The notes: generated by a model not told the origin, from the letters alone. 64,000 nt of DNA from CAVTYH01 sp963738835 (GCA_963738835.1 CAVTYH010000004.1:124001-188000); one strand, 5' to 3'; shown: positions 45,923-56,696, numbered from the stretch's first letter. Numbers and translations: made by a program.

Positions 45923-46857
45923 TCACTGAAAAATCTTCTGCGAAAACCAGTACAAATCGTTCTTCCAAACCGGCCACTCGTGTTTGCCGGAATCGACGTG
46001 CCAGATGTGCGGCACGTTCTTGTCCGTGAGATAGGCGTGAACTCGCTGGCTGATGTTAATCAGCCCGTCTTGGTCGCCGCACGACACCCAGAGCAGTTTC
46101 AGTTTTTGACGGGCTTGCTCCGGATCGGGAACCAACTGATCGGCCGGTTTGGTGTTGGGCGCGGATGAAAAACCGCCCACCCAAGCAAAGGTGTCAAGAT
46201 TGCCCAAGCCAAAATTCAATGACTGACCACCACCCATCGAGAGGCCGGCCAACGCGCGGTCTTCGCGATCGGTCCTCACCGGGTAATGCGATTCCACAAA
46301 CGGAATCACGTCTTTGAGCAGGTCTTGCTCGAACTTTGCGAAGGCTGGGGCGGTGCGATAGACATCCCCCTCAGCCCGATCATTCGGCTGCGCCGGCCAT
46401 TGGGCAGCACGACAATCATCGGCGCAATTTTCTTGTTCGCATACAGATTATCTAGAATGACCTCCGGGTGGCCGTGTTTATGCCACTCCTCTTCATCGCC
46501 ACCGATGCCGTGCAGCAAATAGAGCACAGGATATTTCGATTCGGCGGAGTACCCGGGCGGAGTGTAAACGAGCATCTTGCGTTTGTTGCCGACGGACTTG
46601 GAATCGTACTCGACCGTCTCGACTTTGCCGTGCGGAATGTCTTCCCGAAGCTTGTCGAAACCTTCCGGCGCGGCAGGGAACGCCGGCTTGTCGTTAGGTC
46701 CCAACACAATCTGTCGCTGAGGCCTTGCCGGTCGCGGCTGAGGCGCCGGCTTTGACGGCTCAGCCGCCTTTTGCTCCTGGGCCGGCTGCGGCTCTTGCGC
46801 CCGCCCGACGACGGTGACCAGGAGCAGGCTGATTGCGATTGCAATGAACGTCTTCAT
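45923..46857 (-). CDS. Exported esterase, Fes/esterase D-like, frameshifted
   Basis: Sec signal MKTFIAIAISLLLVTVVGRA, then a Pro/Ala/Gln-rich linker and an alpha/beta hydrolase of the enterochelin-esterase (PF00756) type: YTPPGYSAESKYPVLYLLHG, GGDEEEWHKHG, IAPMIVVLPNGR. Near 46393 the frame changes to give AQPNDRAEGDVYRTAPAFAK and continues with ALAGLSMGGGQSLNFGL (nucleophile Ser) and DSGKHEWPVWKNDLYWF (catalytic His). Merged length ~311 aa. Family members act as acetyl-xylan, feruloyl or cephalosporin esterases. Confidence 0.84.
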
Positions 46858-47171
46858 GGCTAAACCTCCGTAGTTCCTGCAATATAGCGAAGTCAGGGTA
46901 AGCTACAAGCAATTCGATCTCTGAAGCGCGTTTCACGCTTGCATGCCAGGCGAAATCGATGAGTCGTTTTCGACCGAGACGATTGGACGAAGTTCTGAGC
47001 ATGACAATAACTGACTAGAAACTTAAACTATGGACCATCTCATAAAATTTTAACGCCCAATTTTTCTCCGCGGCGGCACAAATCGGGTACACAAGCCTCC
47101 CAAAGCCGGTATGATACGGTGTTTGGGTTTTAACTTTCCCATTCCTAGTTTCGCTGGCGAGGGCCACTGCG
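46858..47171. other. Intergenic, divergent
   Basis: Promoter region between the esterase and speA. No gene, and no clear regulatory palindrome. Confidence 0.4.
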
Positions 47172-49094
47172 TTGAAACTCGATCTGGATTTGGAGCGCTG
47201 GTCGGTCGCCGATGCGGCCGAACTGTACGAAGTGGCTCGTTGGGGCAACGGATACTTTTCGGTCAGCGACGAAGGACACGTCTGTGTCCACCCGACGAAA
47301 AATCCCGACCGTTTGATCGATCTGAAACAGCTCGTCGATCGGCTGCAACTGCGCGGCATCGACCTGCCGATTCTGATCCGCTTCGCCGACATTTTGAAGC
47401 ATCGGCTGGGCGAGCTGCACGGCGCGTTCACGGCGGCCATGACCGAGCAGAAGTATCAGGGCGAATACTGCTGCGTCTATCCGATCAAGGTGAATCAGCA
47501 GCGCCAGGTTGTAGAAGAGGTTTTGGAGTTCGGCCGGCCGTACCGCTTTGGCTTGGAAGCCGGCAGCAAGCCGGAGCTGTTGGCCGTGGTGGCGATGGCC
47601 TCGAACGACACGCCGATTATCTGCAACGGCTTCAAAGACGCCGAGTTTATCGAGACGGCTATGCTGGCACATAAGATTGGTCGCAACATCATCCCGGTGG
47701 TGGAAAAATATACCGAGCTGGGATTGATCTTGGAATACGCAGAGAAAATCGGCGTGCGTCCGAAAATCGGCATGCGCGTGAAGCTGGCAGCTCGCGGTTC
47801 GGGCCGGTGGCAATCGTCGGGTGGTTACCGATCAAAGTTCGGACTGACGGTCACTGAAATTCTCAAGGGTCTGGAAGAACTGAAAGCCCGCGGGATGCAA
47901 GATTGTTTCAAGCTGCTGCATTTCCATCAGGGGAGCCAGATCACCAACATCCGTCATATCAAAGCGGTGCTGAACGAGGCGGCCCATGTGTTCACCGAAT
48001 TGGCGAGCCGTGGCGCCGGGCTGGAATACCTTGATGTCGGCGGTGGTTTGGGAATCGACTACGACGGCTCACAAACCAATTTCGAATCGAGCGTCAATTA
48101 CAGCCTGCAAGAATACGCCAACGACGTGGTGTACCACATCCAGCGGGCTTGTGACGACGCCGGTGTCAAACATCCGACCATCATTTCAGAAAGCGGCCGG
48201 GCGGTTGTGGCGTATCACAGCATGTTGGTTTTCGGCGTGCTAGGAGTTTCAGAACAAGGTCAAAATGGTATTCCGCCGCAAATTCCCGCGGAAGCCGAAC
48301 AACCACTGATCGATTTGATGGAGACGTACCAAAACCTGGGCGTGCGAAACATTTTGGAAAGTTGGCACGATGCCCAGCAATCGCTCGACAACGCCATGAC
48401 GCTATTTTCAAACGGCTACTTGCCGCTCGATCAGCGCAGCACGGTGGAGAATTTGTACTGGGCGATCTGCCACAAGATTCAGAAGCTCGCCCAGCAGATG
48501 GAATTTGTGCCGGAAGAATTGCAAGGCCTCGACTCGCTGCTCTCTGACACGTACTTCTGCAACTTCTCGCTGTTCCAATCGATTCCCGACAGTTGGGCCA
48601 TCAAGCAGTTGTTCCCGCTCATGCCAATTCACCGGTTGTGCGAACGACCAACACGGTTTGCAGTGCTGGGAGATATTACATGCGACAGTGATGGCAAAGT
48701 CGATCAGTTCATCGACCGCCGCGATGTCAAAGCGCACCTTGCCGCTGCATCAGTATGAGGGCAAGCCGTACTATCTTGGCGCCTTCTTGATCGGCGCTAT
48801 CAAGAAATCCTCGGCGATTTGCACAATCTGTTCGGCGACACCAACGCTGTACACGTGGCGATGGACGATTCGGGCGAAGTGATTTTGCAGGCTGTCATCA
48901 AAGGCGATACGGTTCGCGAAGTGCTCGATTACGTAGAATTCGAGCCTGACAGCCTCGTGCGTCAATTGCGCGATGCCACGGAAGCCGCGGTGCGCGAGGG
49001 GCGCATTGGTTACGAGCAGGCCGGCCGGTTCCTCAAGTTTTACGAGGAAGGACTGCACGGCTATACCTATCTGGAAGAACCGGACGAGCGATAA
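47172..49094 (+). CDS. speA: Biosynthetic arginine decarboxylase, frameshifted near the end
   Basis: A TTG at 47172 gives LKLDLDLERWSVADAAELYE, the usual start region; GAGG lies ~8 bp upstream. The PLP Lys is in YCCVYPIKVNQQ. Other motifs: RFGLEAGSKPEL, ICNGFKDAEFI, LHFHQGSQ, YLDVGGGLGIDYDGS, and SLFQSIPDSWAIKQLFPLMP with the Cys in TYFCNF. The frame changes near 48745 (KRTLPLHQYEGKPYYLGAFL) and again near 48795 (YQEILGDLHNLFGDTNAVHV), then runs to 49094. Merged length ~640 aa, typical. It makes agmatine from arginine for polyamine synthesis. No speB gene is adjacent. Confidence 0.93.
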
Positions 49095-49249
49095 AAACGA
49101 GCGACCGTGCTAGCACGGCTGTGCGGCCGCGGTTCAACTATTTTCTGGGAAACACCTGCTAATCGCTCTAGGGTGTTGCCACCGCTGCCGATAGAATCCC
49201 GCAGTTTCTGTTCGGGAACTCCTACTGGCAATCTATCCGAGGCTGCCCA

Positions 49250-50347
49250 ATGTTTGTACGCACTGCGCGTTTGGTAATTTTGGCGATGACAGCCGCGACC
49301 GCCGTGTTCAGCACGATCGGTGCAGACGACGCTATGGCGCAAGTTCCGCTCCGGAGTAGTGCGCCGGGGACAGGTGCAGTGCGGCAGTCGAATCCAAATG
49401 CGAACGGGAACGGAGTAGTGCCAGCCCAACAAGCCCAGCAGGTCGTGCCTCAGAATGGCGGAGCGATGCTGCCCAACGGCCAGCAAGTTCCACCGCAGAA
49501 TCTACAGTTGCCTCCACCGTTTATGCTGACTCCGCAGCAGCAAGCTCAGTTGGACGAACTGCTCACGAAATGGGAAAAGAAGAACGACGAAATCAAACTG
49601 TTCAAATGCAGTTTCTATCGTTGGGAGTACGACCCGGCGTTCATCAACAATCCGAAACAGACAAAGGCCGAAGCCAGCGGTGAAGTCGAATACGCAGCAC
49701 CCGACAAGGGCCTGTTTCACGATTTGCAAACATGGGATTGCGTGCCGAACCAACAAGGCAAGTTTGACAAAGTCCAAGCCGAGCAAGGCATGTATTGGAC
49801 CTGCGACGGCAATTCGGTATATGAAGTCGATCCCAAGCGAAAAGTGATCACCGAAAAGCCATTGCCGCCACAGCTACGAGGCAAAGCCATCAGCGAAGGG
49901 CCGCTGCCGTTCGTTTTCGGGGCCAAAGCCGGCGCATTAAAGGCACGCTATTACCTGCGCATTGTCGAAGATGCAAACCTGGCCCAGAACAACCAGGTTT
50001 TGTTGGAAGCGTATCCGAAGTGGCAAAAGGATGCGGGAAACTTCTCCCATGTGGAATTGATTCTCGACGCGAAAGAGCTCTTGCCGGTCGCCCTTCAGGT
50101 TTTCAATCCCGGCGCGAATCTTCAGCAACAATCGCGGACCGTGATCAAGTTCGATCATCTGTCGATCAATAAAACCTGGGACAAGCTGCAAAATCTGTTT
50201 AATGATTTCTCGAAGCCGAATATCCTCGGCTATACGCATCAGGTGGAACCAACCCCTATGCCGCCGCCAGCCAATCCACCGCAACTAACCAACGGCGCCA
50301 AAGACAGCATGGATCAAGCGCAACGTCCCCAGGCTCTAAAACGCTAA
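49250..50347 (+). CDS. TIGR03009 planctomycete exported protein
   Basis: 365 aa with a Sec signal (ending near DDAMAQ), then a ~75-residue Gln/Pro/Asn-rich linker and a compact domain beginning LTPQQQAQLDELLTKWEKKN. The domain has FKCSFYRWEYDPAF, ASGEVEYAAPDKGLF, WTCDGNSVYEVDPKRKVITE and GPLPFVFGAKAGALKARYYL. This is the TIGR03009 family, restricted to planctomycetes, whose fold resembles the LolA/LolB lipoprotein carriers. A lipoprotein or lipid-binding role in the periplasm is inferred from fold only. Monocistronic by spacing. Confidence 0.85.
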   Translation: MFVRTARLVILAMTAATAVFSTIGADDAMAQVPLRSSAPGTGAVRQSNPNANGNGVVPAQQAQQVVPQNGGAMLPNGQQVPPQNLQLPPPFMLTPQQQAQLDELLTKWEKKNDEIKLFKCSFYRWEYDPAFINNPKQTKAEASGEVEYAAPDKGLFHDLQTWDCVPNQQGKFDKVQAEQGMYWTCDGNSVYEVDPKRKVITEKPLPPQLRGKAISEGPLPFVFGAKAGALKARYYLRIVEDANLAQNNQVLLEAYPKWQKDAGNFSHVELILDAKELLPVALQVFNPGANLQQQSRTVIKFDHLSINKTWDKLQNLFNDFSKPNILGYTHQVEPTPMPPPANPPQLTNGAKDSMDQAQRPQALKR

Positions 50348-50565
50348 CGCAACTTTTCTGCATGCGGAAGTTGTTACGGCAGCATCGCTTGGGATGATTG
50401 GCCGCCTATGGCAAATCATGCCGGTGATTTGACTCGTCTTGGCGGGCATCTATAATCGGTCGTGTAATTATTGACTGTGCAACAGCTTGCGCAGTTTTCC
50501 ACGGACCGGGATTTGGCTGCTATGGCGTCTGTCAAACGTGCCCTGAGCGCGCCCGACGGAGCGGC

Positions 50566-52800
50566 GTGCGGCGTATCTTTTGGCTCTGCCTTGTGGCGTT
50601 AGGCCTGTCGAGCGGTGCTGCTCAGACACTTCTGATCGGACGCGCAGAAGATAATCCACAGCCGGGAAAGCCCTCCGAACAGCCGGCCGCCACGACCGGG
50701 AAGAATGATCAACCGGCCGGCCCCGTTCAACAAGCCCATGGGAATTTGATTCGCATCAATTTGCCGATTACCGATGATGTTGAAGCCAAAGTTCGCGCCG
50801 GCGTCACGCGCCTGCTGGGCACCGTGCCCCCTGGTGGTCCCCGGCCCGTGCTCATTCTGGAGCTGTTCACGGGGCAAACCGAAGGGGGCGTGGGAAGCAA
50901 ATTCTCGCGAGCGATGGATCTCGCCAAGTATCTCACCAGCTCCGATATGGCGCGTGTGAAGACCGTGGCGTATATCCCCAAGACGATCAAGGGCCACGCC
51001 GTGCTGGTGGCAATGGCCTGCGAAGAAATCGTCATGGCCCCCGATGCCGAAATTGGCGACGCCGGCATCGACGAACAAGTAATTGGCCCTACGATTCGCA
51101 GCGGCTACAAAGAAATCTCCGACGCTCGCAGCACCATCCCGTCCGCAATTGCCTTGGGAATGCTCGATCGCGATCTCAAAGTGCTCAAAGTAACGACCGA
51201 AGTCGGCACTGAATACGTGCTGGAAGACGGCCTGGCGGAATTGGAAAAACGGCGGCTGGTGCAGTCCATAGAGGAACTCCGTCCCCGTCCGCTGTTGGTC
51301 GATGGCCAGCGCGCCCGGCAGGATTTGGGCTTCGTAAGTTATTTGGTTAGCGGACCGCAAGAGGTTGCGCAGGCATTGCACTTACCGCTGACAGCTATGC
51401 AAGATAATCCCGCCTTGGCTGGCGGCTGGCGGCCGGTACAAGTGAACATCAAAAGGCCGATCACCACCAAAGATATCAACATCGTGCAGCGGAAAATCGA
51501 AGACCAGATTCGCGACAACGACGTGAACTTTGTTGTGCTGTGGATCGATTCCAGCGGCGGTTCGTACATCGATAGTTTACGGCTGGCAGCGTTTCTTTCG
51601 CGGCAAGACCCTGCCCGTGTGCGCACCGTGGCGTTTATTCCCGATCATGCCCGTGGCGATGCGGCATTGATTGCGCTGGCCTGCGATCAAATCGTAATGC
51701 GGCCCGACGCGGTGATTGGCGGTGACGGCGCCGACGCCTTGAGAAACGAGAAAGATATTGAACTGGCGGTGCGGTCGGTCCGCGACGCCATTAAAGAAGA
51801 TAAATTGCGCAGCTGGTCGGTGCCGGCGGCCATGGTCGACCCGCAGCTAAAAGTGTATCGCTACACGCAAAAAGCAACTGGCCTCACAGCTTATTTCTGT
51901 GAGGAAGAAGCCGCTCAGCAGGCCGATCCAGGTTCCTGGATCAAAGGCGATCTGGTGACCAGCGACAACGGCCTGCTGCGGTTGGACGGACGCAAAGCGG
52001 AACAGCTCGGACTGGCGTGGAAGTTGGTCGATAACTTCAATGAATTCAAACAAGCCTACGGTCTGGAAAAAGACCCCGGCTTGGTGGAGCCCGGTTGGGC
52101 CGATCATTTGATTACAGCCCTGGCTTCCGACGGCGCGCGAATGTTCTTGTTGATTCTCGGCTTTGCCGGATTGTACTTGGAAGTGAACACGCCAGGCATC
52201 GGCATCGGCAGCTTTGTCGCTTTGCTTGCGTTCTTGCTTTATTTCTGGGCACAGCACCTGCAAGGTACGGCCGAGGTGCTGGAAGTGATGCTGTTTCTGG
52301 CCGGCATGGTGTGCGTTGCCCTGGAGATTTTTGTGATACCAGGCTTCGGCATTTTCGGCCTCGGCGGCGGGCTCTTGATCATTTCTTCACTGATTCTCGC
52401 CAGCCAGACGTTCATTATTCCGGCCAACGGTTATCAGTTGGAACAGATGCGAAATACGTTTGTGGTTTTGGGCGGCTCTGCGGCGGGCACGGTTGTGCTG
52501 GGAGCGGTCATTCGCCGCTTCTTGCCACATACACCAGTGCTGAATCGCATGATGCTTGCTCCGCCGACCGGCGAAGAACGGGAATTATTGGCCCAGCGCG
52601 AATCGCTGATCTCGCTAGATCATTTGCTCGGCCAGCATGGCGTCGCCAGCACGCCGCTGATTCTGTCAGGGAAAGCACGTTTTGGCGATCAGCTGGTCGA
52701 TGTCATTGCCGACGGCGAACCCATCGATCGTGGCATGCCAGTCATCGTCACCGATGTCAGTGGCAGCCGGGTGGTTGTGCGGCCTGCTCGGGAGGCGTAA
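50566..52800 (+). CDS. NfeD long form: two ClpP-like domains plus membrane and OB domains
   Basis: 744 aa from GTG 50566, opening with a signal-like segment. Two crotonase/ClpP-type serine-protease-like domains follow one another (about residues 60-270 and 285-480): the first with YIPKTIKGHAVLVAMACEEI, the second with IDSSGGSYIDSLRLAAFLS and FIPDHARGDAALIALACDQI. Four membrane helices come next (~520-660) and a C-terminal OB fold (LVDVIADGEPIDRGMPVIVT). The usual long NfeD (NfeD1b) has one protease domain; the tandem form occurs in planctomycetes. It works with FloA in membrane microdomain quality control. Confidence 0.88.
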   Translation: MRRIFWLCLVALGLSSGAAQTLLIGRAEDNPQPGKPSEQPAATTGKNDQPAGPVQQAHGNLIRINLPITDDVEAKVRAGVTRLLGTVPPGGPRPVLILELFTGQTEGGVGSKFSRAMDLAKYLTSSDMARVKTVAYIPKTIKGHAVLVAMACEEIVMAPDAEIGDAGIDEQVIGPTIRSGYKEISDARSTIPSAIALGMLDRDLKVLKVTTEVGTEYVLEDGLAELEKRRLVQSIEELRPRPLLVDGQRARQDLGFVSYLVSGPQEVAQALHLPLTAMQDNPALAGGWRPVQVNIKRPITTKDINIVQRKIEDQIRDNDVNFVVLWIDSSGGSYIDSLRLAAFLSRQDPARVRTVAFIPDHARGDAALIALACDQIVMRPDAVIGGDGADALRNEKDIELAVRSVRDAIKEDKLRSWSVPAAMVDPQLKVYRYTQKATGLTAYFCEEEAAQQADPGSWIKGDLVTSDNGLLRLDGRKAEQLGLAWKLVDNFNEFKQAYGLEKDPGLVEPGWADHLITALASDGARMFLLILGFAGLYLEVNTPGIGIGSFVALLAFLLYFWAQHLQGTAEVLEVMLFLAGMVCVALEIFVIPGFGIFGLGGGLLIISSLILASQTFIIPANGYQLEQMRNTFVVLGGSAAGTVVLGAVIRRFLPHTPVLNRMMLAPPTGEERELLAQRESLISLDHLLGQHGVASTPLILSGKARFGDQLVDVIADGEPIDRGMPVIVTDVSGSRVVVRPAREA

Positions 52801-52938
52801 CGGCAAACGAGGAAACGGTGAACGAGGAGGCTGGCACAGCACTGCCGCATTTACTGTTCATTGTGCATCGTTTATCGTTCATCGTTGTGGTAACTTGCGA
52901 TTTCCTGTTGCCCCCGCCTCAGTCCCCTGCGCGCTGCG

Positions 52939-53528
52939 ATGCCTCCGTATTTTTGGTCCGCCATCTTGCTGCTGATCGGCCTGGGGCTGGTAATGGCCGA
53001 GATTTTTGTGCCTTCTGGCGGACTGATTGGTTTTTTGTCGTTCTCGTCAATCGTCGCTGCCATCGTGCTGGCATTCATTAAGAGCGGCCCGGTGGTGGGC
53101 ATCCTGTTTTTAATGGTGGCATGCGTGGCAGTGCCGATGGCGCTCGTCGCCGCGTTCCGGTTCTTGCCCGATACCCCCATGGGTAAGCGGCTGTTGCCTA
53201 GCATCCCATCGGCCGAGGAAGTACTGCCTGACAGCGAAGAACGCCGCCGTTTGCGGCAGCTTGTTGGTCGGGTGGTGGCGCGAAATCGAAAATGCTACCC
53301 AGTGGCGCGGTCATGGTCGACGGACAAATCATCGACGCCATGAGTGAAGGTTTACCGATCGAGCCGGAACAGCCGGTGCGCGTGATCGAAGTCCGCGGGG
53401 CAATGGTCGTGGTGCGACCTGTGGATGAATCGGCCGTAGACGAAAAACTGCAAGAATCGACCGAGGACATGCTTTCTCGACCGATCGAAACGCTGGGGCT
53501 CGATCCATTTGACGATCCGCTGGCGTAA
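52939..53528 (+). CDS. NfeD short form, frameshifted
   Basis: From ATG 52939 (MPPYFWSAILLLIGLGLVMA) there are three membrane helices, then a cytosolic linker with LPDSEERRRLRQLVGRV. Near 53275 the frame changes and an OB-fold domain follows (MLPSGAVMVDGQIIDAMSEG, VRVIEVRGAMVVVRPV) to 53528. Merged length ~196 aa. Short NfeD proteins bind flotillin-like FloA, which is encoded next. The region between the two nfeD genes (52801-52938) contains no gene. Confidence 0.85.
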
Positions 53529-53657
53529 AAGAGCGAAAGCCCACCGATTCCCTTGACACGGCCCAATGGCTTGGTGACACTGCGCTAGGTGCAAAATCGC
53601 CGGGCAAGTCCCGGTGCTTGTATTGAGTTGACGCATTCCGATCTTTTTTTCTTCAAA

Positions 53658-54713
53658 ATGGCTACCGCTTTGATTCTCGCTCTCGATCAGCAGTTTACGC
53701 AAATCATTACGATCGCCGTGGCATTCGTCATCTTGATCGTGGCGATCGTGGCGTTCGTGGTGTTCGCCCGTTATTTCCGTTTGTGGATTCAGTCGGTCAC
53801 CACCGGCGCGGGTATCGGTATTTTCGATCTGTTGGGCATGACGTTTCGCAAGGTGAATCCCACGGTCATCGTCCGCAGCAAAATCATGGCGGTGCAGGCC
53901 GGCTTGGGGGAAGACACGGGCATTACCAGCAAGGCGCTGGAAGCCCATTATCTGGCTGGCGGTCGCGTGCCGCTGGTAATTCGGGCCATCATTGCGGCCA
54001 ACAAAGCCAAGACCATTCGGCTCGATTATAAATTGGCCACGGCCATCGATCTGGCAGGTCGTGACATTTTGGAAGCTGTCAAAACCAGCGTCTATCCCAA
54101 GGTGATCGATTGCCCTGCCCGTGGTTCCGGCAAAGATACGCTGGACGCGGTTGCCAAGAACGGCATCCAGTTGAAGGTGAAGGCCCGCGTTACGGTGCGC
54201 ACTAATTTGAACCAACTCATCGGCGGAGCAACGGAAGAAACGATCATTGCTCGCGTCGGCGAGGGCATCGTCAGCGCCATCGGCTCTTCGGAATCGCACA
54301 TGGATGTGCTCGAAAATCCGGATCGCATTTCAAAGGCGGTGCTGGCGCGTCGGCTCGATTCGCAAACGGCGTTTGAAATTGTGTCGATCGACATCGCCGA
54401 CATCGATGTGGGCGACAACATCGGCGCTCGTTTGCAGGCCGATCGTGCGGAAGCCGACATGCGAGTCGCCCGGGCCAAAGCCGAAGAACGCCGGGCCATG
54501 GCTGTGGCGCTCGAGCAGGAAAACATCGCCTCGATTGAAGGCGCGCGATCCGAATTGGTCGCCGCCGAAGCCGAAGTGCCCAAGGCGATTGCCGCGGCAT
54601 TCCAAGAAGGCTCGCTGGGGATTCTGGAATACTACAAGCTGCGTAATATTCAAGCGGACACCGACATGCGTCGCAGCATCTCGGGAGTCAGTGCGACCAC
54701 CGCTCCGACCTAG
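53658..54713 (+). CDS. floA: Flotillin-like protein FloA
   Basis: 351 aa from ATG 53658 (MATALILALDQQFTQIITIA). One N-terminal membrane hairpin (FVILIVAIVAFVVFARYF) precedes the conserved FloA/YqfA core: MTFRKVNPTVIVRSKIMAVQ, EAHYLAGGRVPLVIRAIIAA, IDLAGRDILEAVKTSVYPKV, VKARVTVRTNLNQLIGGATE. A coiled segment with ADMRVARAKAEERRAMAVAL and EAEVPKAIAAAFQEGSLGIL follows. FloA scaffolds membrane microdomains and affects membrane fluidity. The order nfeD-nfeD-floA matches the Bacillus yqeZ-yqfA arrangement. Confidence 0.93.
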   Translation: MATALILALDQQFTQIITIAVAFVILIVAIVAFVVFARYFRLWIQSVTTGAGIGIFDLLGMTFRKVNPTVIVRSKIMAVQAGLGEDTGITSKALEAHYLAGGRVPLVIRAIIAANKAKTIRLDYKLATAIDLAGRDILEAVKTSVYPKVIDCPARGSGKDTLDAVAKNGIQLKVKARVTVRTNLNQLIGGATEETIIARVGEGIVSAIGSSESHMDVLENPDRISKAVLARRLDSQTAFEIVSIDIADIDVGDNIGARLQADRAEADMRVARAKAEERRAMAVALEQENIASIEGARSELVAAEAEVPKAIAAAFQEGSLGILEYYKLRNIQADTDMRRSISGVSATTAPT

Positions 54714-54720
54714 TTTGCTT

Positions 54721-54748
54721 GGAGGAGGCGACTTCCGTCGCCGATGAA
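54721..54748. repeat. Half copy of the cloverleaf palindrome
   Basis: Hairpin GGCGACttccGTCGCC with GGAG before and GATGAA after, as in 29801-29870. It lies between the floA stop and the next start. Confidence 0.65.
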
Positions 54749-54754
54749 ACAAGC

Positions 54755-55540
54755 ATGCAAATCATTCTGCTTGCCGTTGGTTGGGAAGACTTTCTGAAGC
54801 TGCTGCCGATTGTGATCGGCGTGCTGTTGTGGGTCATCAGCCATTTCGCCGGGCAGGTGCAACCGAAAATCCCGCCGCAACGCCGGCCGATGGGTCAGCC
54901 GCCACAACCCGGTCCGCCACAGCCAGCCAAAGATTCTTTGCAGGCGGAAATCAACGAGTTCTTGCGTCAAGCTCAGGCCGCGCGCGAAGGACGATCGTCA
55001 AATCAGCCCCAGCGGGATACGGCGCAGCCCACCCAGGTCTCACGACCTCAGCGCGGTCGGTCTTTCCGCCGGGCGGCAGGATCACAGCCTCGGCGAGGAG
55101 CCCGACGAGACGAAACTCGTCCGGTGCCTCGCCCCACTCCAGTTGTGGAAATTGTTGAGCCAACACCTGTCCGGCAGCCGTTGGTCGAACGTTTGGACAC
55201 GGAAAAATTTGCCCAGCGGGCGGCGCAATTTAGTCGCATGCAGGAAGAATCGGACACCGAATTCCAAAAGCACATGGATCGCGTGTTTTCGCACGACGTG
55301 AGCACGCTGAAACCGGTTCCGCTGGGTGTCTTTGAAGCCGCCGCCGCCTCGAAAAGAGAAGAAACGGCAACCGCTGCCGCAGCGGCGAAAGAATCGGCCG
55401 GCGGAGCTCAGTCGGCCTATGCCCCGTCCGTCAACCGCAAGCAAGCCAGCGACATTGCGCCGTTTCTGGCCGGTCGCAAGAATATCCGCGATGCGATCAT
55501 TCTCAACGAGATTCTCGCTCGCCCCGAAGCGCGGTGGTAG
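54755..55540 (+). CDS. Membrane-anchored Pro/Arg-rich protein of the floA operon
   Basis: 261 aa from ATG 54755 (MQIILLAVGWEDFLKLLPIV). The longer frame from 54719 would translate the palindrome, so the shorter start is preferred. One N-terminal membrane segment is followed by a cytosolic Pro/Gln/Arg-rich region (PKIPPQRRPMGQPPQPGPPQ) and a C-terminal helical part ending in SDIAPFLAGRKNIRDAIILN, which resembles the end of several planctomycete proteins found after floA. It occupies the position of yqfB in Bacillus but is not similar to it by eye. A role in microdomain assembly is inferred from position only. Confidence 0.65.
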   Translation: MQIILLAVGWEDFLKLLPIVIGVLLWVISHFAGQVQPKIPPQRRPMGQPPQPGPPQPAKDSLQAEINEFLRQAQAAREGRSSNQPQRDTAQPTQVSRPQRGRSFRRAAGSQPRRGARRDETRPVPRPTPVVEIVEPTPVRQPLVERLDTEKFAQRAAQFSRMQEESDTEFQKHMDRVFSHDVSTLKPVPLGVFEAAAASKREETATAAAAAKESAGGAQSAYAPSVNRKQASDIAPFLAGRKNIRDAIILNEILARPEARW

Positions 55541-55666
55541 AAAAAGGCTACAGGCACACTTTGGCAAGCAGAATCCGGCAGAGCCGCCGCTTGGCAAGCT
55601 GGGCCGGCACCTAGTATCCTCTGACTTCTGCTTTCGGCTTTCTGTCTTCTGCTTTCGAGGTTTTCG

Positions 55667-56584
55667 ATGCCTATTGCTGCCGCCGCTCCTGGTAAAACTC
55701 GTCTCGGTTGGATTGGCACGGGCGTAATGGGGTGCAGCATGTGCTGCCATCTGATGGATCGCGGGTTTGCAATGACCGTGAACAGCCGCACGAAAGCGAA
55801 GGCCGAGGCGCTCATGGCTAAAGGCGCCAAATGGGCCGATTCGCCGAAAGCCGTGGCCGACCAATCCGACGTGGTTTTTACCATCGTCGGTTTCCCCGCC
55901 GATGTGCGCGAAGTGATGCTTGGTCCGCAGGGCACACTAGCCGGAGCCAAGCCAGGCAGCATTCTGGTCGACATGACCACGAGCGAACCGTCGTTGGCAG
56001 TGGAAATTGCCAATCAATCGAAAGCCAAAAGTGTCTATGCGGTCGATGCTCCGGTTTCCGGCGGTGATGTCGGGGCCCGTGAGGCACGGCTCTCGATCAT
56101 GATCGGCGGCGATAAAGACGTGGTCGAAGCGCTACAGCCCTGCTGGGAAGCAATGGGCAAAACCATCGTCCATCAAGGTCCGCCCTGTGCAGGCCAGCAC
56201 ACCAAAATGGTGAACCAAGTGCTGATCGCCAGCGGCATGATCGGCGTCTGCGAAGGGCTGTTGTACGGCTACAAAGCCGGTTTGAATTTGGAAACCGTCA
56301 TGCAATCAGTGTCGTCCGGGGCCGCTGGCAGTTGGTCCCTTTCCAACTACGGCCCACGCATGATGGCCGGCAATTTTGATCCCGGCTTTTTCGTGGAGCA
56401 TTTCATCAAAGACATGGGCATCGCGCTGGAAGAATCGAAGCGAATGAACCTGGCGATGCCCGGTCTGGCCCTCGCGCACCAGTTGTACATCGCGCTGAAA
56501 GCCCAAGGGCACGGCCGCGACGGCACGCACTCGTTAATGTTGGCCTTGGCTTCGCTATCGAACATCGATTGGAAGAAACGGTAG
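55667..56584 (+). CDS. NAD(P)-dependent beta-hydroxyacid dehydrogenase
   Basis: 305 aa. The nucleotide-binding motif is GWIGTGVMGCSMCCHLMDRG. The substrate-binding block is DAPVSGGDVGAREARLSIMI, the catalytic Lys lies in GQHTKMVNQVLIASGMIG, and GNFDPGFFVEHFIKDMGIAL follows. This is the 3-hydroxyisobutyrate dehydrogenase / tartronate-semialdehyde reductase family. The exact hydroxyacid is not determinable; no neighbouring catabolic genes point to valine or glycerate. Monocistronic. Confidence 0.9.
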   Translation: MPIAAAAPGKTRLGWIGTGVMGCSMCCHLMDRGFAMTVNSRTKAKAEALMAKGAKWADSPKAVADQSDVVFTIVGFPADVREVMLGPQGTLAGAKPGSILVDMTTSEPSLAVEIANQSKAKSVYAVDAPVSGGDVGAREARLSIMIGGDKDVVEALQPCWEAMGKTIVHQGPPCAGQHTKMVNQVLIASGMIGVCEGLLYGYKAGLNLETVMQSVSSGAAGSWSLSNYGPRMMAGNFDPGFFVEHFIKDMGIALEESKRMNLAMPGLALAHQLYIALKAQGHGRDGTHSLMLALASLSNIDWKKR

Positions 56585-56696
56585 CGATGGCGGATTCAAT
56601 TTCCGTCTTGTCGGTTTCACTCGTCGTGATAGAATCAGCGCCCAATCGAGTTTACAACGCCACTCGCTTACCATCCACATTCAGACGGAGTTCATC

